From Cedecea davisae DSM 4568 (GTDB lineage Bacteria; Pseudomonadota; Gammaproteobacteria; Enterobacterales; Enterobacteriaceae), in NCBI RefSeq assembly GCF_000412335.2, contig NZ_KE161030.1, forward strand, positions 220,014-284,013: 64,000 nucleotides of DNA, given 5' to 3'. The translations under genes and the position numbers were made by a program. The notes below the pieces were generated by a model, which saw only the letters and a program-made list of their open reading frames with translations, did not search any database and was not told where the DNA came from. This document shows, piece by piece, positions 20,509 through 33,543 of this stretch (its first letter is position 1; each line of letters begins with the position of its first letter).

Positions 20509-20521
20509 CAAGGATGACGGG

Positions 20522-21850
20522 ATGATCTATCGCGTGAAAGGTTGGTTGATGGCCGGTTTCCTGCTGATGTGCTGCGCACAGGCTGGAGCGGCAACGCTTT
20601 CGGATATTCAGGTTTCTAACGGTGATAACCAGGCGCGTATCACCTTCAGTTTTATGGGTGACCCGGAATATACTTTTTCGCAGGACGATAAACGAAGCGT
20701 CGCGCTGGATATTAAGCAAACCGGCGTGATTCGCGGGCTTCCGCTACAGTTTAGCGGCAGTAATCTGGTGAAAAGCATTCGTTCCGGGCAGCCTAAAGAC
20801 GAACAGTCGCTGCGTCTGGTGGTCGATTTAACCCAGCCGGGTAAAACGCGCGCCGTTAAGCAGCAGAACGGCGCCAATTATACCGTCATCTTTACCATTA
20901 ATGCAGATGCACCGCCGCCTCCACCGCCGCCAGTAGTGGCTAAGCGCGCTGAGCCTGCGGCTCCCGTTCGCTCGCCCGATCCGGCCCGTAACCCCTTTAA
21001 ACCGCAGCAGGTAACCGGCGTAATCGGCTCTAATACCGTTACCCGCCCGGCTGCCAGGGTTAAAAACAACGGCCAGTCGGACACCGTTGTGGTGGCGATT
21101 GATGCCGGGCACGGCGGCCAGGATCCCGGTGCCATTGGCCCCGGCGGCACTCAGGAGAAGAACGTCACTATCTCCATAGCCCGCAAGCTCAAGGTGTTGC
21201 TGAACGACGACCCAATGTTCCGCGGCGTGTTGACCCGCGATGGCGATTATTTTATTTCGGTTATGGGCCGCTCCGACGTGGCGCGTAAGCAAAATGCCAA
21301 CCTGCTGGTTTCTATTCATGCTGACGCCGCGCCTAACCGCGATGCAACCGGGGCTTCGGTTTGGGTTCTCTCCAACCGCAGGGCTAATAGCGAGATGGCG
21401 GGCTGGCTGGAACAGCACGAGAAGCAGTCTGAGTTACTGGGCGGCGCGGGTGACGTGCTGGCTAACAGCCAGGCGGACCCTTACCTCAGCCAGGCGGTGC
21501 TTGATTTGCAGTTCGGTCATTCACAGCGCGTCGGGTATGATGTGGCGACAAAAGTGCTGGCCCAATTGCAGCGCGTAGGTTCGCTGCACAAACGCCGCCC
21601 CGAGCATGCCAGCCTGGGCGTGCTGCGCTCGCCGGATATCCCTTCTCTGCTGGTCGAAACCGGGTTTATCAGCAACAGCTCCGAAGAGCGCCAGTTAGGC
21701 AGCGACAGCTATCAGCAGCAAATTGCCCAGGCGATTTATGAAGGGCTGCGAAACTACTTCCGGGAGCATCCTTTGCAATCGGCTCCGGGGAGTGAGCAGA
21801 CCGCCCGCACGCAGGCCGGTTCGCCGCAGCAGGTCGCGATTACTAACTAA
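20522..21850 (+). CDS. amiB: N-acetylmuramoyl-L-alanine amidase AmiB
   Basis: 442 residues (E. coli 445). Periplasmic zinc amidase that splits septal peptidoglycan at division and is activated by EnvC. A signal peptide (about 1-23, [10 protein letters not shown]), an AMIN septum-targeting domain (about 25-125), a proline-rich linker (PPPPPPP near residue 130) and an Amidase_3 domain (about 190-415) are visible. Zinc-site segments include [23 protein letters not shown] and [10 protein letters not shown]. No LysM repeat follows the catalytic domain. Ends 9 bases before mutL. Confidence 0.96.
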   Translation: MIYRVKGWLMAGFLLMCCAQAGAATLSDIQVSNGDNQARITFSFMGDPEYTFSQDDKRSVALDIKQTGVIRGLPLQFSGSNLVKSIRSGQPKDEQSLRLVVDLTQPGKTRAVKQQNGANYTVIFTINADAPPPPPPPVVAKRAEPAAPVRSPDPARNPFKPQQVTGVIGSNTVTRPAARVKNNGQSDTVVVAIDAGHGGQDPGAIGPGGTQEKNVTISIARKLKVLLNDDPMFRGVLTRDGDYFISVMGRSDVARKQNANLLVSIHADAAPNRDATGASVWVLSNRRANSEMAGWLEQHEKQSELLGGAGDVLANSQADPYLSQAVLDLQFGHSQRVGYDVATKVLAQLQRVGSLHKRRPEHASLGVLRSPDIPSLLVETGFISNSSEERQLGSDSYQQQIAQAIYEGLRNYFREHPLQSAPGSEQTARTQAGSPQQVAITN

Positions 21851-21859
21851 GGAGATAAC

Positions 21860-23740
21860 ATGCCGATTCAGGTTCTGCCGCCGCAGCTTGCGAACCAGAT
21901 CGCCGCTGGCGAGGTTGTAGAGCGCCCTGCGTCGGTAGTGAAAGAGCTGGTCGAGAACAGCCTCGATGCCGGTGCCACGCGCATCGACATTGATATTGAA
22001 CGTGGGGGCGCGAAACTTATCCGCATCCGCGATAACGGCTGCGGCATTAAACAGGAGGAGCTGGCGCTGGCGCTGGCCCGCCACGCGACCAGTAAAATCG
22101 CTTCGCTTGACGATCTGGAAGCGATTATTAGTCTGGGATTTCGCGGAGAAGCGCTGGCCAGTATCAGCTCTGTGTCCCGTCTGATGCTGACCTCGCGTAC
22201 CGCAGAGCAAAGCGAAGCCTGGCAGGCATATGCGGAAGGGCGCGACCAGGATGTTACGGTGAAACCCGCCGCACATCCGGTAGGGACGACGCTTGAAGTT
22301 CTCGACCTGTTTTACAACACTCCGGCACGCCGCAAGTTTATGCGTACCGAAAAGACCGAGTTTAATCATATCGATGAAGTGGTGCGCCGCATTGCGCTGG
22401 CGCGCTTCGACGTCTCCATCACGCTCAATCACAACGGTAAGATGATCCGCCAGTATCGTGCGGTTCAGGACGGAGCGCCTCGTGAAAGGCGGCTCGGCGC
22501 TATTTGCGGCACGCCGTTTCTTGAGCAAGCGCTGGCCATTGAGTGGCAGCACGGTGATTTGGCACTGCGCGGTTGGGTTGCCGAACCGCGCGCCACAACG
22601 TCTGCGCTGGCGGAAATTCAGTATTGCTATGTTAATGGCCGCATGATGCGCGACAGGCTAATTAACCACGCCATCCGCCAGGCCTGTGAGGATAAACTCG
22701 GGGTCGATCAGCAGCCGGCTTTCGTGCTGTATCTGGAGATAGATCCTCATCAGGTGGACGTTAACGTTCATCCCGCCAAGCATGAAGTGCGCTTTCATCA
22801 GTCGCGGCTGGTGCATGATTTTATTTATCAGGGCGTGCTTAGCGTGCTGCAACAGCAAAGCGAAAATGCGCTGGCGCTGGAAGAGACAACGGAGCTGCCC
22901 GCCGAACGCTGGCAGCCTGAAAACCGGGTTGCCGCCGGGCGTAACCAGTTTGCCACTCCGGCCGTAGAAAGCGAGCCTCGGGAGCCTTCGCCGCGCCCGG
23001 TTTCATCGTCTTCTTCGGCAGGCGGTGGGCGCTCTGGTGCGGGCGGTAGTACGCCGCTTTGGCCGCATGCTTCGCCGGGCTACCAGAAGCAGCAGGGCGC
23101 GTTATACCGCCAACTGCTGGACACGCCGGAAGTCAGCCAGCCGCCGGTAGCACGTGCAGAAGAGCCGGCCGCGCTGGAAGGCCACTCGCAAAGCTTTGGC
23201 CGGGTGCTGACGGTTTTACCTCCCGATACCGCTCTGCTTGAGCGCCAGGGTAAGCTTGCGCTGCTCTCGCTGGCGGTTGCCGAGCGCTGGTTAAAACAGG
23301 CGCAGCTCTCGCCCGGCAGCGAGGGGCTGCGCGCTCAGCCGCTGTTGATCCCTCTGCGGCTTAAAGTCAGCCGTGAAGAACATGATGTATTGGTTAAATA
23401 TCAAGCGCTTTTGAAAGAAATGGGCATCGAATTTGATACTGACGCCCGTCAAATAACAATTCGCACAGTACCTTTACCTTTACGGAAACAAAATTTACAA
23501 ATCTTGATTCACGAACTGCCAGGATACCTGGCGCAACAGGCAGAAGTCTCGCAGAGCCAGCTTGCTATGTGGATTGCTCGTCATCTTGCGAGCTATAACG
23601 AGCACTGGAGCCAGGCTCAGGCTATCGCCCTGCTGGCTGAAGTCGAACGTCTTTGCCCGCAGCTGGTGAAATCACCGCCCGGCGGCTTACTGCAACCTGT
23701 TGATTTACAATCGGCGATGAACGCCCTGAAACATGACTGA
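21860..23740 (+). CDS. mutL: DNA mismatch repair protein MutL
   Basis: 626 residues (E. coli 615). Links MutS mismatch recognition to MutH incision and UvrD. The N-terminal GHKL ATPase shows all motifs: [14 protein letters not shown] with catalytic Glu29 and Asn33, RDNGCGI, TSKI and [11 protein letters not shown] low-complexity Ser/Gly/Pro linker spans about residues 370-420, and a dimerisation domain follows (about 440-620). No DQHAxxE endonuclease motif, as expected where MutH is present. AAGGAG-type ribosome site; overlaps miaA by 8 bases. Confidence 0.97.
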   Translation: MPIQVLPPQLANQIAAGEVVERPASVVKELVENSLDAGATRIDIDIERGGAKLIRIRDNGCGIKQEELALALARHATSKIASLDDLEAIISLGFRGEALASISSVSRLMLTSRTAEQSEAWQAYAEGRDQDVTVKPAAHPVGTTLEVLDLFYNTPARRKFMRTEKTEFNHIDEVVRRIALARFDVSITLNHNGKMIRQYRAVQDGAPRERRLGAICGTPFLEQALAIEWQHGDLALRGWVAEPRATTSALAEIQYCYVNGRMMRDRLINHAIRQACEDKLGVDQQPAFVLYLEIDPHQVDVNVHPAKHEVRFHQSRLVHDFIYQGVLSVLQQQSENALALEETTELPAERWQPENRVAAGRNQFATPAVESEPREPSPRPVSSSSSAGGGRSGAGGSTPLWPHASPGYQKQQGALYRQLLDTPEVSQPPVARAEEPAALEGHSQSFGRVLTVLPPDTALLERQGKLALLSLAVAERWLKQAQLSPGSEGLRAQPLLIPLRLKVSREEHDVLVKYQALLKEMGIEFDTDARQITIRTVPLPLRKQNLQILIHELPGYLAQQAEVSQSQLAMWIARHLASYNEHWSQAQAIALLAEVERLCPQLVKSPPGGLLQPVDLQSAMNALKHD

Positions 23741-24677
23741 AGATAAAAAACTGCCTCAGGCGATTTTTTTAATGGGGCCAACGGCCTCCGGCAAGACCGC
23801 TCTTGCTATTAATTTGCGTAAAACTTTACCAGTAGAGTTGATAAGCGTGGATTCGGCCCTCATCTATCGTGGAATGGATGTCGGCACCGCTAAGCCAACG
23901 GAGCAGGAACTGGCCCAGGCGCCGCACAGGCTGCTGGACATTCTTGACCCGGCTCAGGCGTACTCCGCAGCGGATTTTCGCCGCGATGCGCTGGCCGAGA
24001 TGGCAGAGATTACCGCCGCCGGGCGTATCCCGCTGCTGGTGGGCGGAACAATGCTTTACTTTAAGGCGCTGCTGGAAGGGCTTTCGCCGCTGCCGTCAGC
24101 CGACCCTGAAGTGAGAGCGAAGATAGAGAAACAGGCAGCAGAGCTGGGATGGGACGCGTTGCATCGCCAACTGGAACAGATTGATCCCGTTGCGGGCGCC
24201 CGGATTCATCCAAATGATCCGCAAAGGCTTTCCCGGGCACTGGAAGTTTTTTTCATTTCGGGTAAAACTTTAACGGAACTGACGCAAACGTCAGGAGAAG
24301 CTCTGCCGTATCAGGTGCATCAGTTCGCCATCGCCCCGGCGAGCCGTGAACTGCTCCATCAGCGAATTGAGCAGCGTTATCATCAGATGTTAGCTTCAGG
24401 TTTTGAAGCAGAAGTGCGGGCGCTTTTTGCTCGCGGAGATTTGCATACGGAGATGCCTTCCATTCGTTGTGTGGGTTACCGGCAGATGTGGTCTTATCTG
24501 GCGGGTGAAACCTCCTATGACGAGATGGTTTATCGAGGTATTTGCGCGACGCGTCAATTGGCTAAGCGCCAGATGACCTGGCTGCGTGGTTGGGAAGGTG
24601 TTCACTGGTTAGACAGTGAAAATCCTGAACAGGCATACAGCGAAGTGCTACAGGTTGTTAGTGCGAAGCATGGGTGA
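23733..24677 (+). CDS. miaA: tRNA dimethylallyltransferase MiaA
   Basis: 314 residues (E. coli 316). Transfers a dimethylallyl group to A37 of UNN-decoding tRNAs, the first step of ms2i6A. Walker A GPTASGKT lies at residues 15-22; [16 protein letters not shown] and [14 protein letters not shown] are family signatures. The start overlaps the mutL end by 8 bases. In E. coli promoters for hfq lie inside this gene. Confidence 0.97.
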   Translation: MTEDKKLPQAIFLMGPTASGKTALAINLRKTLPVELISVDSALIYRGMDVGTAKPTEQELAQAPHRLLDILDPAQAYSAADFRRDALAEMAEITAAGRIPLLVGGTMLYFKALLEGLSPLPSADPEVRAKIEKQAAELGWDALHRQLEQIDPVAGARIHPNDPQRLSRALEVFFISGKTLTELTQTSGEALPYQVHQFAIAPASRELLHQRIEQRYHQMLASGFEAEVRALFARGDLHTEMPSIRCVGYRQMWSYLAGETSYDEMVYRGICATRQLAKRQMTWLRGWEGVHWLDSENPEQAYSEVLQVVSAKHG

Positions 24678-24766
24678 ATGTGTACAATTGAAACGTCAGC
24701 GTGCGCAAATTTTTACGCAGTTTTTCAGAGCTAATCGCTCTTGAGTGACAAACAACAAACATATAA

Positions 24767-25090
<324 letters not shown>

Positions 25091-25111
25091 GGTCGAAGGC
25101 TGTTTTCCCGG

Positions 25112-25152
25112 TCGGGGGACCAGTTCAGCTGCGTTCCCCGCTGGTCTTTTTG
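25112..25152 (+). terminator. Hairpin with T tract between hfq and hflX
   Basis: GACCAG near 25119 pairs with CTGGTC near 25140 and is followed by TTTTT. It may partly end hfq transcripts; hflX must still be read through or from its own promoter. Confidence 0.5.
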
Positions 25153-25165
25153 AGAGGTTATACGC

Positions 25166-26446
25166 TTGTTTGACCGTTATGATGCCGGTGAGCAGGCGGT
25201 GCTGGTACACATCTATTTTTCGCAAGACAAAGATATGGAAGACCTGGTGGAGTTTGAATCCCTGGTCTCTTCAGCCGGCGTCGAAGCATTGCAGGTGGTG
25301 ACCGGTAGCCGCAAGTCCCCGCACCCAAAGTATTTCGTTGGTGAAGGCAAAGCCGTTGAAATTGCCGAAGCTGTAAAAGCTACTGGGGCGTCGGTTGTGC
25401 TGTTTGATCACGCGTTATCCCCCGCCCAGGAACGTAACCTTGAAGCTCTGTGCGAGTGTCGTGTCATCGACCGCACCGGGTTAATTTTAGATATTTTCGC
25501 CCAACGTGCACGTACCCATGAAGGTAAATTGCAGGTTGAGCTGGCTCAGCTTCGCCATCTGGCTACTCGCCTGGTGCGCGGCTGGACCCACCTTGAACGT
25601 CAGAAAGGCGGGATTGGTTTACGCGGCCCGGGTGAAACCCAGCTCGAAACCGACCGTCGCTTACTGCGTAACCGAATTATGCTGATCCTCTCGCGCTTAG
25701 AACGAGTTGAAAAACAGCGCGAGCAGGGGCGCCGTTCACGCAATAAAGCAGATGTGCCGACGGTTTCATTGGTGGGCTATACCAACGCCGGTAAATCCAC
25801 GCTGTTTAACAGAATTACCGCGGCAGATGTTTACGCCGCGGATCAGCTATTTGCCACACTCGATCCTACGCTGCGCCGCATTGACGTCGCAGATGTGGGC
25901 GAAACCGTGCTGGCAGATACTGTAGGTTTTATTCGCCATCTGCCGCATGACCTGGTAGCGGCGTTTAAAGCCACTTTGCAGGAGACACGTCAGGCCACGC
26001 TGTTGTTACACGTCATTGACGCGGCTGACTTCCGGATGCAGGAAAACATTGCAGCAGTCGATACCGTACTGGAAGAGATTGAAGCAGATGAAATCCCGTC
26101 TCTGTTGGTCATGAATAAAATCGATGCGCTGGACGAGTTCGAACCGCGCATCGACAGGAACGACGAGAATGTGCCGATCCGGGTCTGGCTTTCCGCTCAG
26201 ACCGGGGCCGGTGTCCCACTGCTTTTCCAGGCTCTGACCGAGCGTTTGTCTGGTGAAATTGCGCAGCACACGCTGCGTTTACCTCCTCAGGAAGGCCGCT
26301 TGCGGAGCCGTTTTTATCAGCTTCAGGCAATAGAAAAAGAGTGGACAGAGGAAGACGGTTCCTTTGGGTTAGAAGTACGTATGCCCATCGTGGACTGGCG
26401 CCGCCTCTGTAAACAAGAACCGGCACTGGCGGATTACATCGTTTAG
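25166..26446 (+). CDS. hflX: Ribosome-splitting GTPase HflX
   Basis: 426 residues, the same as E. coli. The TTG start at 25166 follows GAGAGG and gives the family N-terminus [18 protein letters not shown]. coli hflX also starts at this position. It has an N-terminal ATP-binding HflX domain with a glycine-rich [15 protein letters not shown] segment and a TRAFAC GTPase domain (G1 [12 protein letters not shown]3 DTVGF, G4 NKID). It splits stalled 70S ribosomes under heat stress. Confidence 0.96.
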   Translation: MFDRYDAGEQAVLVHIYFSQDKDMEDLVEFESLVSSAGVEALQVVTGSRKSPHPKYFVGEGKAVEIAEAVKATGASVVLFDHALSPAQERNLEALCECRVIDRTGLILDIFAQRARTHEGKLQVELAQLRHLATRLVRGWTHLERQKGGIGLRGPGETQLETDRRLLRNRIMLILSRLERVEKQREQGRRSRNKADVPTVSLVGYTNAGKSTLFNRITAADVYAADQLFATLDPTLRRIDVADVGETVLADTVGFIRHLPHDLVAAFKATLQETRQATLLLHVIDAADFRMQENIAAVDTVLEEIEADEIPSLLVMNKIDALDEFEPRIDRNDENVPIRVWLSAQTGAGVPLLFQALTERLSGEIAQHTLRLPPQEGRLRSRFYQLQAIEKEWTEEDGSFGLEVRMPIVDWRRLCKQEPALADYIV

Positions 26447-26530
26447 ACGCAATCAAGCCGGCTCACAAATGTCCTGAAGACTATTTCCCCCTCGGGGGAT
26501 ATCACCGCACAACAAATATGGAGCATAAAC

Positions 26531-27787
26531 ATGGCGTGGAATCAGCCCGGTAATAACGGACAGGACCGCGACCCGTGGGGAAGCAGCAAGCCTGGCGGCG
26601 ACTCTGGGGGTAACAAAGGAGGGCGCGATCAGGGGCCACCTGATCTGGATGATATCTTCCGTAAGCTGAGCAAAAAGCTCGGTGGCCTTGGGGGCGGAAA
26701 AAGTGGCGGCAGCGGCGGTGCTTCATCGCAGGGGCCGGGTAATCCCATTGGCGGTCGTATCGTCGGTATCGTTGCCGTCGCGGTCGTAATTATCTGGGCC
26801 GCAACCGGGTTCTATACCATTAAAGAAGCCGAACGCGGTGTTGTGACCCGCTTTGGTAAGTTCAGCCATCTGGTTGAGCCGGGTCTGAACTGGAAGCCGA
26901 CCTTTATCGACAGCGTTCAGGCCGTTAACGTTGAGTCGGTCCGTGAACTGGCCGCCTCAGGCGTGATGCTGACTTCTGATGAAAACGTGGTGCGCGTTGA
27001 AATGAACGTGCAGTACCGCGTGACCGATCCGCAGCGTTACCTGTTTAGCGTAACCAGCGCGGACGACAGCCTGCGCCAGGCAACCGACAGCGCGCTGCGC
27101 GGCGTTATCGGCAAATACACCATGGATAAGATCCTCACCGAGGGTCGTACCATTATTCGTAGCGACACCCAGCGCGAGCTGGAAGAGACGATTCGCCCGT
27201 ACAACATGGGGATAACCCTGCTGGACGTCAACTTCCAGACGGCGCGTCCGCCGGAAGAAGTGAAGGCGGCGTTTGATGATGCTATCTCTGCTCGTGAAAA
27301 CGAACAGCAGTACATCCGTGAAGCGGAAGCTTACACCAACGAAGTCCAGCCGCGTGCTAACGGCCAGGCTCAGCGTATTCTGGAAGAGGCCCGTGCTTAT
27401 AAAGTGCAGACCGTTCTGGAAGCGCAGGGTGAAGTTTCTCGCTTTGCCAGGTTGCTGCCTGAATATAAAGCCGCGCCGGAAATTACCCGCGAGCGTCTGT
27501 ATATCGAAACCATGGAAAAAGTGCTTAGCCACACCCGTAAAGTGCTGGTTAACGACAAAGGTGGCAACCTGATGGTGCTTCCGCTGGATCAGATGTTGAA
27601 GGGTGGCGCTCAGCAGCCAGCTGCAAAGAGCGATAACAGCGCGGCGAGCAATCTGCTGCGTCTGCCGCCAGCGTCCAGCTCCGGCAGCAGTGCCAGCACC
27701 TCTTCGTCCTCCTCGAGTGGCGATGTCATGGATAGCCGTCGCGCTAACGCGCAGCGCAACGATACCCAGCGCGTAGGGAGTGAATAA
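26531..27787 (+). CDS. hflK: FtsH regulator subunit HflK (SPFH protein)
   Basis: 418 residues (E. coli 419). Inner-membrane SPFH/prohibitin-like protein that with HflC encloses the FtsH protease. A Gly-rich, charged cytoplasmic N-terminus (residues 1-75) precedes a single membrane anchor (about 79-98, IVGIVAVAVVIIWAATGFY), then the periplasmic SPFH domain and coiled coil. The C-terminus is a Ser-rich, low-complexity tail (SSSGSSASTSSSSSSG). hflC follows after 2 bases. Confidence 0.96.
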   Translation: MAWNQPGNNGQDRDPWGSSKPGGDSGGNKGGRDQGPPDLDDIFRKLSKKLGGLGGGKSGGSGGASSQGPGNPIGGRIVGIVAVAVVIIWAATGFYTIKEAERGVVTRFGKFSHLVEPGLNWKPTFIDSVQAVNVESVRELAASGVMLTSDENVVRVEMNVQYRVTDPQRYLFSVTSADDSLRQATDSALRGVIGKYTMDKILTEGRTIIRSDTQRELEETIRPYNMGITLLDVNFQTARPPEEVKAAFDDAISARENEQQYIREAEAYTNEVQPRANGQAQRILEEARAYKVQTVLEAQGEVSRFARLLPEYKAAPEITRERLYIETMEKVLSHTRKVLVNDKGGNLMVLPLDQMLKGGAQQPAAKSDNSAASNLLRLPPASSSGSSASTSSSSSSGDVMDSRRANAQRNDTQRVGSE

Positions 27788-27789
27788 CG

Positions 27790-28794
27790 ATGCGTAAGTC
27801 TTTAATTGCAGTAATTATCATCGTGCTGGTCGTGATTTACACCTCGCTGTTTGTGGTGCATGAGGGTGAGCGCGGCATTACATTACGCTTCGGTAAAGTC
27901 CTGCGTGATGACGAAAACAAACCGCTGGTTTATGAGCCGGGTCTGCACTTCAAGATCCCATTCATTGAAACCGTGAAAACCCTGGATGCTCGTATCCAGA
28001 CCATGGACAACCAGGCCGATCGCTTCGTTACCAAAGAGAAGAAAGACCTGATCGTTGACTCCTATATCAAGTGGCGTATCAGCGACTTTAGCCGTTACTA
28101 CCTGGCGACAGGCGGCGGCGATGTTTCTCAGGCAGAAGTCTTGCTGAAACGTAAGTTCAGCGACCGTCTGCGTTCTGAAATTGGTCGTCTGGATGTGAAA
28201 GACATCGTAACCGACTCTCGTGGCCGCCTGACGCTGGACGTGCGCGATGCGCTGAACTCCGGTTCTGCGGGTACGGATGACGAAGTCGCCACGCCGGCCG
28301 CGGACGATGCAATTGCATCGGCAGCAGCGCGTGTGACTCAGGAAACCAACGGCAAAGTGCCGGTGATTAACCCGAACAGTATGGCTGCGCTGGGTATTGA
28401 AGTGGTGGATGTGCGTATCAAGCAGATCAACCTGCCGACCGAAGTGTCCGAGGCTATCTATAACCGTATGCGCGCCGAGCGTGAAGCGGTTGCACGTCGC
28501 CACCGTTCACAGGGTCAGGAAGAGGCTGAGAAGCTGCGCGCTACCGCTGACTACGAGGTGACTCGTACGCTGGCAGAAGCCGAGCGTCAGGGCCGCATGA
28601 CCCGCGGTGAAGGCGATGCTGAAGCAGCGAAGCTGTTTGCCGACGCGTTTAGCCAGGACCCGGACTTCTATGCCTTTATTCGTAGCCTGCGTGCTTATGA
28701 AGCGAGCTTCCAGTCCAACCAGGACATTATGGTCATGAGCCCGGACAGCGACTTCTTCCGCTACATGAAGACGCCAACTACCAGCTCACGCTAA
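27790..28794 (+). CDS. hflC: FtsH regulator subunit HflC (SPFH protein)
   Basis: 334 residues, the same as E. coli. Partner of HflK. The N-terminal membrane anchor (about 4-23) is followed by the SPFH domain with the GERGITLRFGKV motif, and the C-terminal half is helical (ERQGRMTRGEGDAEAAKLFA). Translation is coupled to hflK (2-base gap). A strong terminator follows. Confidence 0.97.
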   Translation: MRKSLIAVIIIVLVVIYTSLFVVHEGERGITLRFGKVLRDDENKPLVYEPGLHFKIPFIETVKTLDARIQTMDNQADRFVTKEKKDLIVDSYIKWRISDFSRYYLATGGGDVSQAEVLLKRKFSDRLRSEIGRLDVKDIVTDSRGRLTLDVRDALNSGSAGTDDEVATPAADDAIASAAARVTQETNGKVPVINPNSMAALGIEVVDVRIKQINLPTEVSEAIYNRMRAEREAVARRHRSQGQEEAEKLRATADYEVTRTLAEAERQGRMTRGEGDAEAAKLFADAFSQDPDFYAFIRSLRAYEASFQSNQDIMVMSPDSDFFRYMKTPTTSSR

Positions 28795-28810
28795 TCTTTA
28801 ATGTGATGAA

Positions 28811-28837
28811 AGAGCCGGTTTACCGGCTCTTTTTTTA
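28811..28837 (+). terminator. Terminator after hflC
   Basis: AGAGCCGGT, loop TT, ACCGGCTCT then a run of T. A strong intrinsic terminator closing the nnr-to-hflC transcription unit. Confidence 0.92.
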
Positions 28838-28855
28838 TGCCCGTAAAGGATGATT

Positions 28856-29053
28856 ATGAATTCAACAATCTGGCTGGCTCTTGCGCTGGTTTTAGTGCTT
28901 GAGGGGCTTGGGCCGATGCTTTACCCACGCATCTGGCGGCGTATGATCCTCGCAATGGCACAATTACCTGACACGCTGCTGCGCCGTTTTGGCGGAGGTC
29001 TTGTGGTTGCTGGCATCGTTATCTACTACATGTTGAGTCGCGGCGGCAACTGA
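28856..29053 (+). CDS. yjeT: Small inner-membrane protein YjeT (DUF2065)
   Basis: 65 residues from the ATG at 28856, chosen to match the E. coli N-terminus MNSTIWLALALVLVLEGLG and its AAAGGA site; an ATG two codons earlier is also open. Two hydrophobic segments (about 3-20 and 43-60) suggest a hairpin membrane protein. Family DUF2065, found next to hflC in many proteobacteria, so a link to the HflKC/FtsH complex has been proposed from context only. Function unknown. Confidence 0.92.
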   Translation: MNSTIWLALALVLVLEGLGPMLYPRIWRRMILAMAQLPDTLLRRFGGGLVVAGIVIYYMLSRGGN

Positions 29054-29119
29054 GCAAAATTTATTCGGCAGAATACTATTTTGTGTACTAAAAGGGCTGT
29101 TCATCTGGGAAACCGATGG

Positions 29120-29149
29120 TAGAATCCTTTTTTAAGCAAACGGTGATTT
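29120..29149 (+). promoter_or_regulatory. Possible purA -10 and PurR operator
   Basis: TAGAAT at 29120-29125 is a plausible -10. AAGCAAACGGTGATTT (29134-29149) agrees with most of the PurR palindrome (ANGCAANCGNTTNCNT), chiefly in its left half. E. coli purA is PurR-repressed, which supports the reading; the right half-site is weak. Confidence 0.4.
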
Positions 29150-29152
29150 TGA

Positions 29153-30454
<1,302 letters not shown>

Positions 30455-30462
30455 TGATGTGG

Positions 30463-30484
30463 CGGGGTGTGGCTCCACACCCCG
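30463..30484 (+). terminator. Hairpin after purA
   Basis: CGGGGTGTGG faces CCACACCCCG with a two-base loop, 8 bases past the purA stop. The stem is strong but has no T run, so it may act as a 3' stabiliser or a weak terminator. Confidence 0.5.
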
Positions 30485-30631
30485 TATTGCTCGTTTCCCG
30501 CCGCTTTATTCGCTATTCTCGCCAAATAAATTAGCTGGCAGCCTTATGGCTGGTTTATCATCAATATGTGCCTGGTTTAAGGTACACCTTGCCTTGTGCA
30601 AAGCGTTTCCCCTCCCACCCATGAGGTTGAT

Positions 30632-31057
30632 GTGCAGTTAACGAGTTTTACTGATTACGGTTTACGTGCTTTGATTTATATGGCTTCTCTCCCCGAAGGG
30701 AGAATGACCAACATTTCTGAGGTGACAGAGGTGTACGGCGTGTCCCGAAATCATATGGTGAAAATCATCAATCAACTCAGCCGCGCGGGTTATGTAATGG
30801 CCGTGCGAGGAAAAAACGGCGGCATCCGCCTTGGTAAGCCTGCGGAGACTATCCGCATAGGCGACGTGGTGCGTGAGCTGGAGCCGCTCTCATTGGTGAA
30901 CTGTAGCAGTGAGTTTTGTCATATCACCCCGGCTTGTCGACTCAAGCAGGCTTTGGCCGAAGCGGTGCAAAGTTTCCTGAAGGAGCTTGATAAGCACACG
31001 CTGGCCGATCTGGTGGACCAAAACCAACCGCTCTACAAATTACTGCTGGTGGACTAA
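30632..31057 (+). CDS. nsrR: Nitric-oxide-sensing repressor NsrR
   Basis: 141 residues from a GTG at 30632, giving (M)[19 protein letters not shown] as in E. coli; an ATG at 30596 would add 12 unrelated residues. Rrf2-family winged-helix repressor. The three cysteines that hold its Fe-S cluster are present at 91, 96 and 102 ([13 protein letters not shown]). Nitric oxide destroys repression of genes such as ytfE and hmp. It heads nsrR-rnr-rlmB, and a good NsrR operator lies upstream of ytfE at 50864. Confidence 0.95.
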   Translation: MQLTSFTDYGLRALIYMASLPEGRMTNISEVTEVYGVSRNHMVKIINQLSRAGYVMAVRGKNGGIRLGKPAETIRIGDVVRELEPLSLVNCSSEFCHITPACRLKQALAEAVQSFLKELDKHTLADLVDQNQPLYKLLLVD

Positions 31058-31094
31058 TCACACTCCATCTGTGGATGACAACGGAGGACCCGAA

Positions 31095-33539
31095 ATGTCA
31101 AAAGATCCTTTTAAGGAACGAGAAGCCGAAAAATACGAAAACCCGATCCCAAGCCGGGAGTTTATTCTCGATCATCTCTCAAAACGTGAAAAACCTGCCA
31201 ATCGTGAAGAACTGGCAGACGAACTAAAAATTTCCGGTGAAGAACAGATTGAAGCCCTGCGCCGTCGCCTGCGTGCGATGGAACGTGACGGGCAGTTGGT
31301 CTTTACCCGCCGTCAGTGCTATGCGCTGCCGGAGCGCCTTGATTTACTCAAAGGCAAAGTGATTGGCCACCGCGATGGCTTCGGCTTTCTGCGCGTGGAA
31401 GGGCGTAAAGACGACCTCTATCTTTCATCTGAACAGATGAAGATGTGCATGCACGGTGACCTGGTGCTGGCGCAGCCGCTGGGTGCCGACCGCAAAGGCC
31501 GTCGCGAAGCGCGTATTGTCCGCGTGCTGGAGCCAAGAACCGGTCAAATCGTTGGCCGCTACTTTACCGATGCTGGTATTGGTTTTGTGGTGCCTGACGA
31601 CAGCCGCCTCAGCTTCGATATCCTGATCCCGCCTGAAGAGCTGATGGGTGCCCGTATGGGCTTTGTGGTGGTGGTTGAGCTGACCCAGCGCCCGACCCGC
31701 CGCACCAAAGCTATCGGCAAGATTGTTGAAGTGCTCGGCGACAATATGGGCACCGGCATGGCCGTGGATATGGCGCTGCGTACTCATGAAATTCCATACG
31801 TCTGGCCTAAAGAGGTTGAAGCGCAGGTTTCGACTCTGAAGGAAGAAGTGCCGGAAGAAGCTAAAATTGGCCGCGTTGACCTGCGTGACTTGCCGCTGGT
31901 GACCATCGATGGCGAAGATGCCCGAGACTTCGATGATGCCGTATTCTGTGAGAAAAAACGCGGCGGCGGCTGGCGCCTCTGGGTCGCTATTGCCGACGTG
32001 AGCTACTACGTGCGTCCGCCAACCGCGCTGGATAACGAAGCGCGCAATCGTGGCACTTCGGTCTACTTCCCGTCGCAGGTTGTTCCTATGCTGCCGGAAG
32101 TGCTGTCCAACGGTCTGTGCTCGCTCAACCCGCAGGTTGACCGCCTGTGTATGGTCTGCGAAATGACTATTTCAGCCGCAGGCCGCCTGACCGGCTACAA
32201 ATTCTATGAAGCGGTGATGAGCTCCCACGCGCGCCTGACTTACACCAAAGTCTGGCATATGCTGCAAGGCGACCAGGAGTTGCGCGAGCAGTACGCGCCG
32301 TTGGTGAAGCACATCGAAGAGCTGCATAACCTTTATAAAGTGCTGGAAGTCTCCCGCGCCCAGCGCGGCGGCATCTCGTTTGAAAGCGAAGAGGCGAAGT
32401 TTATCTTCAACGCTGAACGTCGTATCGAACGCGTAGAGCAAACCGTGCGTAACGACGCGCATAAGCTTATCGAAGAGTGCATGATCCTCGCGAATATCTC
32501 GGCGGCGCGTTTCGTTGAGAAAAATAACGAGCCTGCGCTATTCCGCGACCACGATCGTCCGAGCAATGACGCCATCACCGCGTTCCGCTCGGTACTGGCG
32601 GAGTTGGGTCTTGAGCTGCCGGGCGGGCAGAAACCAGAGCCGCGTGATTACGCTGATCTTCTGGCCTCCATCGCCGATCGTCCTGACCATGAAATGCTGC
32701 AAACCATGCTGCTGCGCTCCATGAAACAGGCAATTTACGATCCGGAAAACCGCGGCCACTTCGGTCTGGCGCTGCAATCGTACGCGCACTTTACTTCGCC
32801 TATCCGCCGTTACCCGGACCTGTCGCTGCACCGTGCCATCAAATATCTGCTGGCAAAAGAGCAGGGCCATAAAGGCAACAGCACCGAGTCCGGCGGCTGG
32901 CACTACAGCATGGAAGAGATGCTCCAGCTTGGTCAGCATTGCTCGATGACGGAACGCCGCGCCGACGAAGCAACCCGCGACGTAGCGGACTGGCTGAAAT
33001 GCGACTTTATGCAGGATCAGGTGGGCCAGGTCTTCAACGGCATCATCGCCAGCGTAACCGGGTTTGGTTTCTTCGTTCGCCTGGACGATCTGTTTATCGA
33101 CGGGCTGGTTCACGTCTCGACGCTGGATAACGATTACTATCGCTTCGACCAGATTGGCCAGCGCCTGATTGGCGAGTCCGGCGGTCAGACTTACCGCCTG
33201 GGTGACCGCGTTGAAGTTCGGGTTGAAGCCGTTCACATGGACGAGCGTAAAATCGACTTCGCGCTTATCTCAAGCCAGCGTGCGCCGCGTGGCGTAGGTA
33301 AAACGGCGAAGGATAAAGCGAAGAAAGGAACCGGCGGAGCGCCTTCCAAACGCCGTCAGGCCGGTAAGCGCGTAAACTTCGAGCCTGACAACGCCTTCCG
33401 TAAAGAGAAGGATGGTGCCAAAGCGAAGAAAGAGAAGGCCGGAAAGAAACCGAAGAAAGCGAAAGCGCCTTCGGACAAAACCCGTAAAATAGCGGCTGCG
33501 ACCAAGGCGAAGCGCGCGGCTAAAAAGCCGGTAAGCTGA
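31095..33539 (+). CDS. rnr: Ribonuclease R
   Basis: 814 residues from the ATG at 31095 (E. coli 813); GGAGGACC lies 8-9 bases upstream. A 3'-5' exoribonuclease able to read through structured RNA. Order of domains: N-terminal helix-turn-helix, two cold-shock domains, the RNB catalytic domain ([12 protein letters not shown] with the metal-binding aspartates, about residues 272-285), an S1 domain (GVGF-like [19 protein letters not shown]) and a Lys-rich basic tail after about 725. The tail sequence differs most from E. coli. It follows nsrR by 37 bases. Confidence 0.97.
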   Translation: MSKDPFKEREAEKYENPIPSREFILDHLSKREKPANREELADELKISGEEQIEALRRRLRAMERDGQLVFTRRQCYALPERLDLLKGKVIGHRDGFGFLRVEGRKDDLYLSSEQMKMCMHGDLVLAQPLGADRKGRREARIVRVLEPRTGQIVGRYFTDAGIGFVVPDDSRLSFDILIPPEELMGARMGFVVVVELTQRPTRRTKAIGKIVEVLGDNMGTGMAVDMALRTHEIPYVWPKEVEAQVSTLKEEVPEEAKIGRVDLRDLPLVTIDGEDARDFDDAVFCEKKRGGGWRLWVAIADVSYYVRPPTALDNEARNRGTSVYFPSQVVPMLPEVLSNGLCSLNPQVDRLCMVCEMTISAAGRLTGYKFYEAVMSSHARLTYTKVWHMLQGDQELREQYAPLVKHIEELHNLYKVLEVSRAQRGGISFESEEAKFIFNAERRIERVEQTVRNDAHKLIEECMILANISAARFVEKNNEPALFRDHDRPSNDAITAFRSVLAELGLELPGGQKPEPRDYADLLASIADRPDHEMLQTMLLRSMKQAIYDPENRGHFGLALQSYAHFTSPIRRYPDLSLHRAIKYLLAKEQGHKGNSTESGGWHYSMEEMLQLGQHCSMTERRADEATRDVADWLKCDFMQDQVGQVFNGIIASVTGFGFFVRLDDLFIDGLVHVSTLDNDYYRFDQIGQRLIGESGGQTYRLGDRVEVRVEAVHMDERKIDFALISSQRAPRGVGKTAKDKAKKGTGGAPSKRRQAGKRVNFEPDNAFRKEKDGAKAKKEKAGKKPKKAKAPSDKTRKIAAATKAKRAAKKPVS

Positions 33540-33543
33540 TATT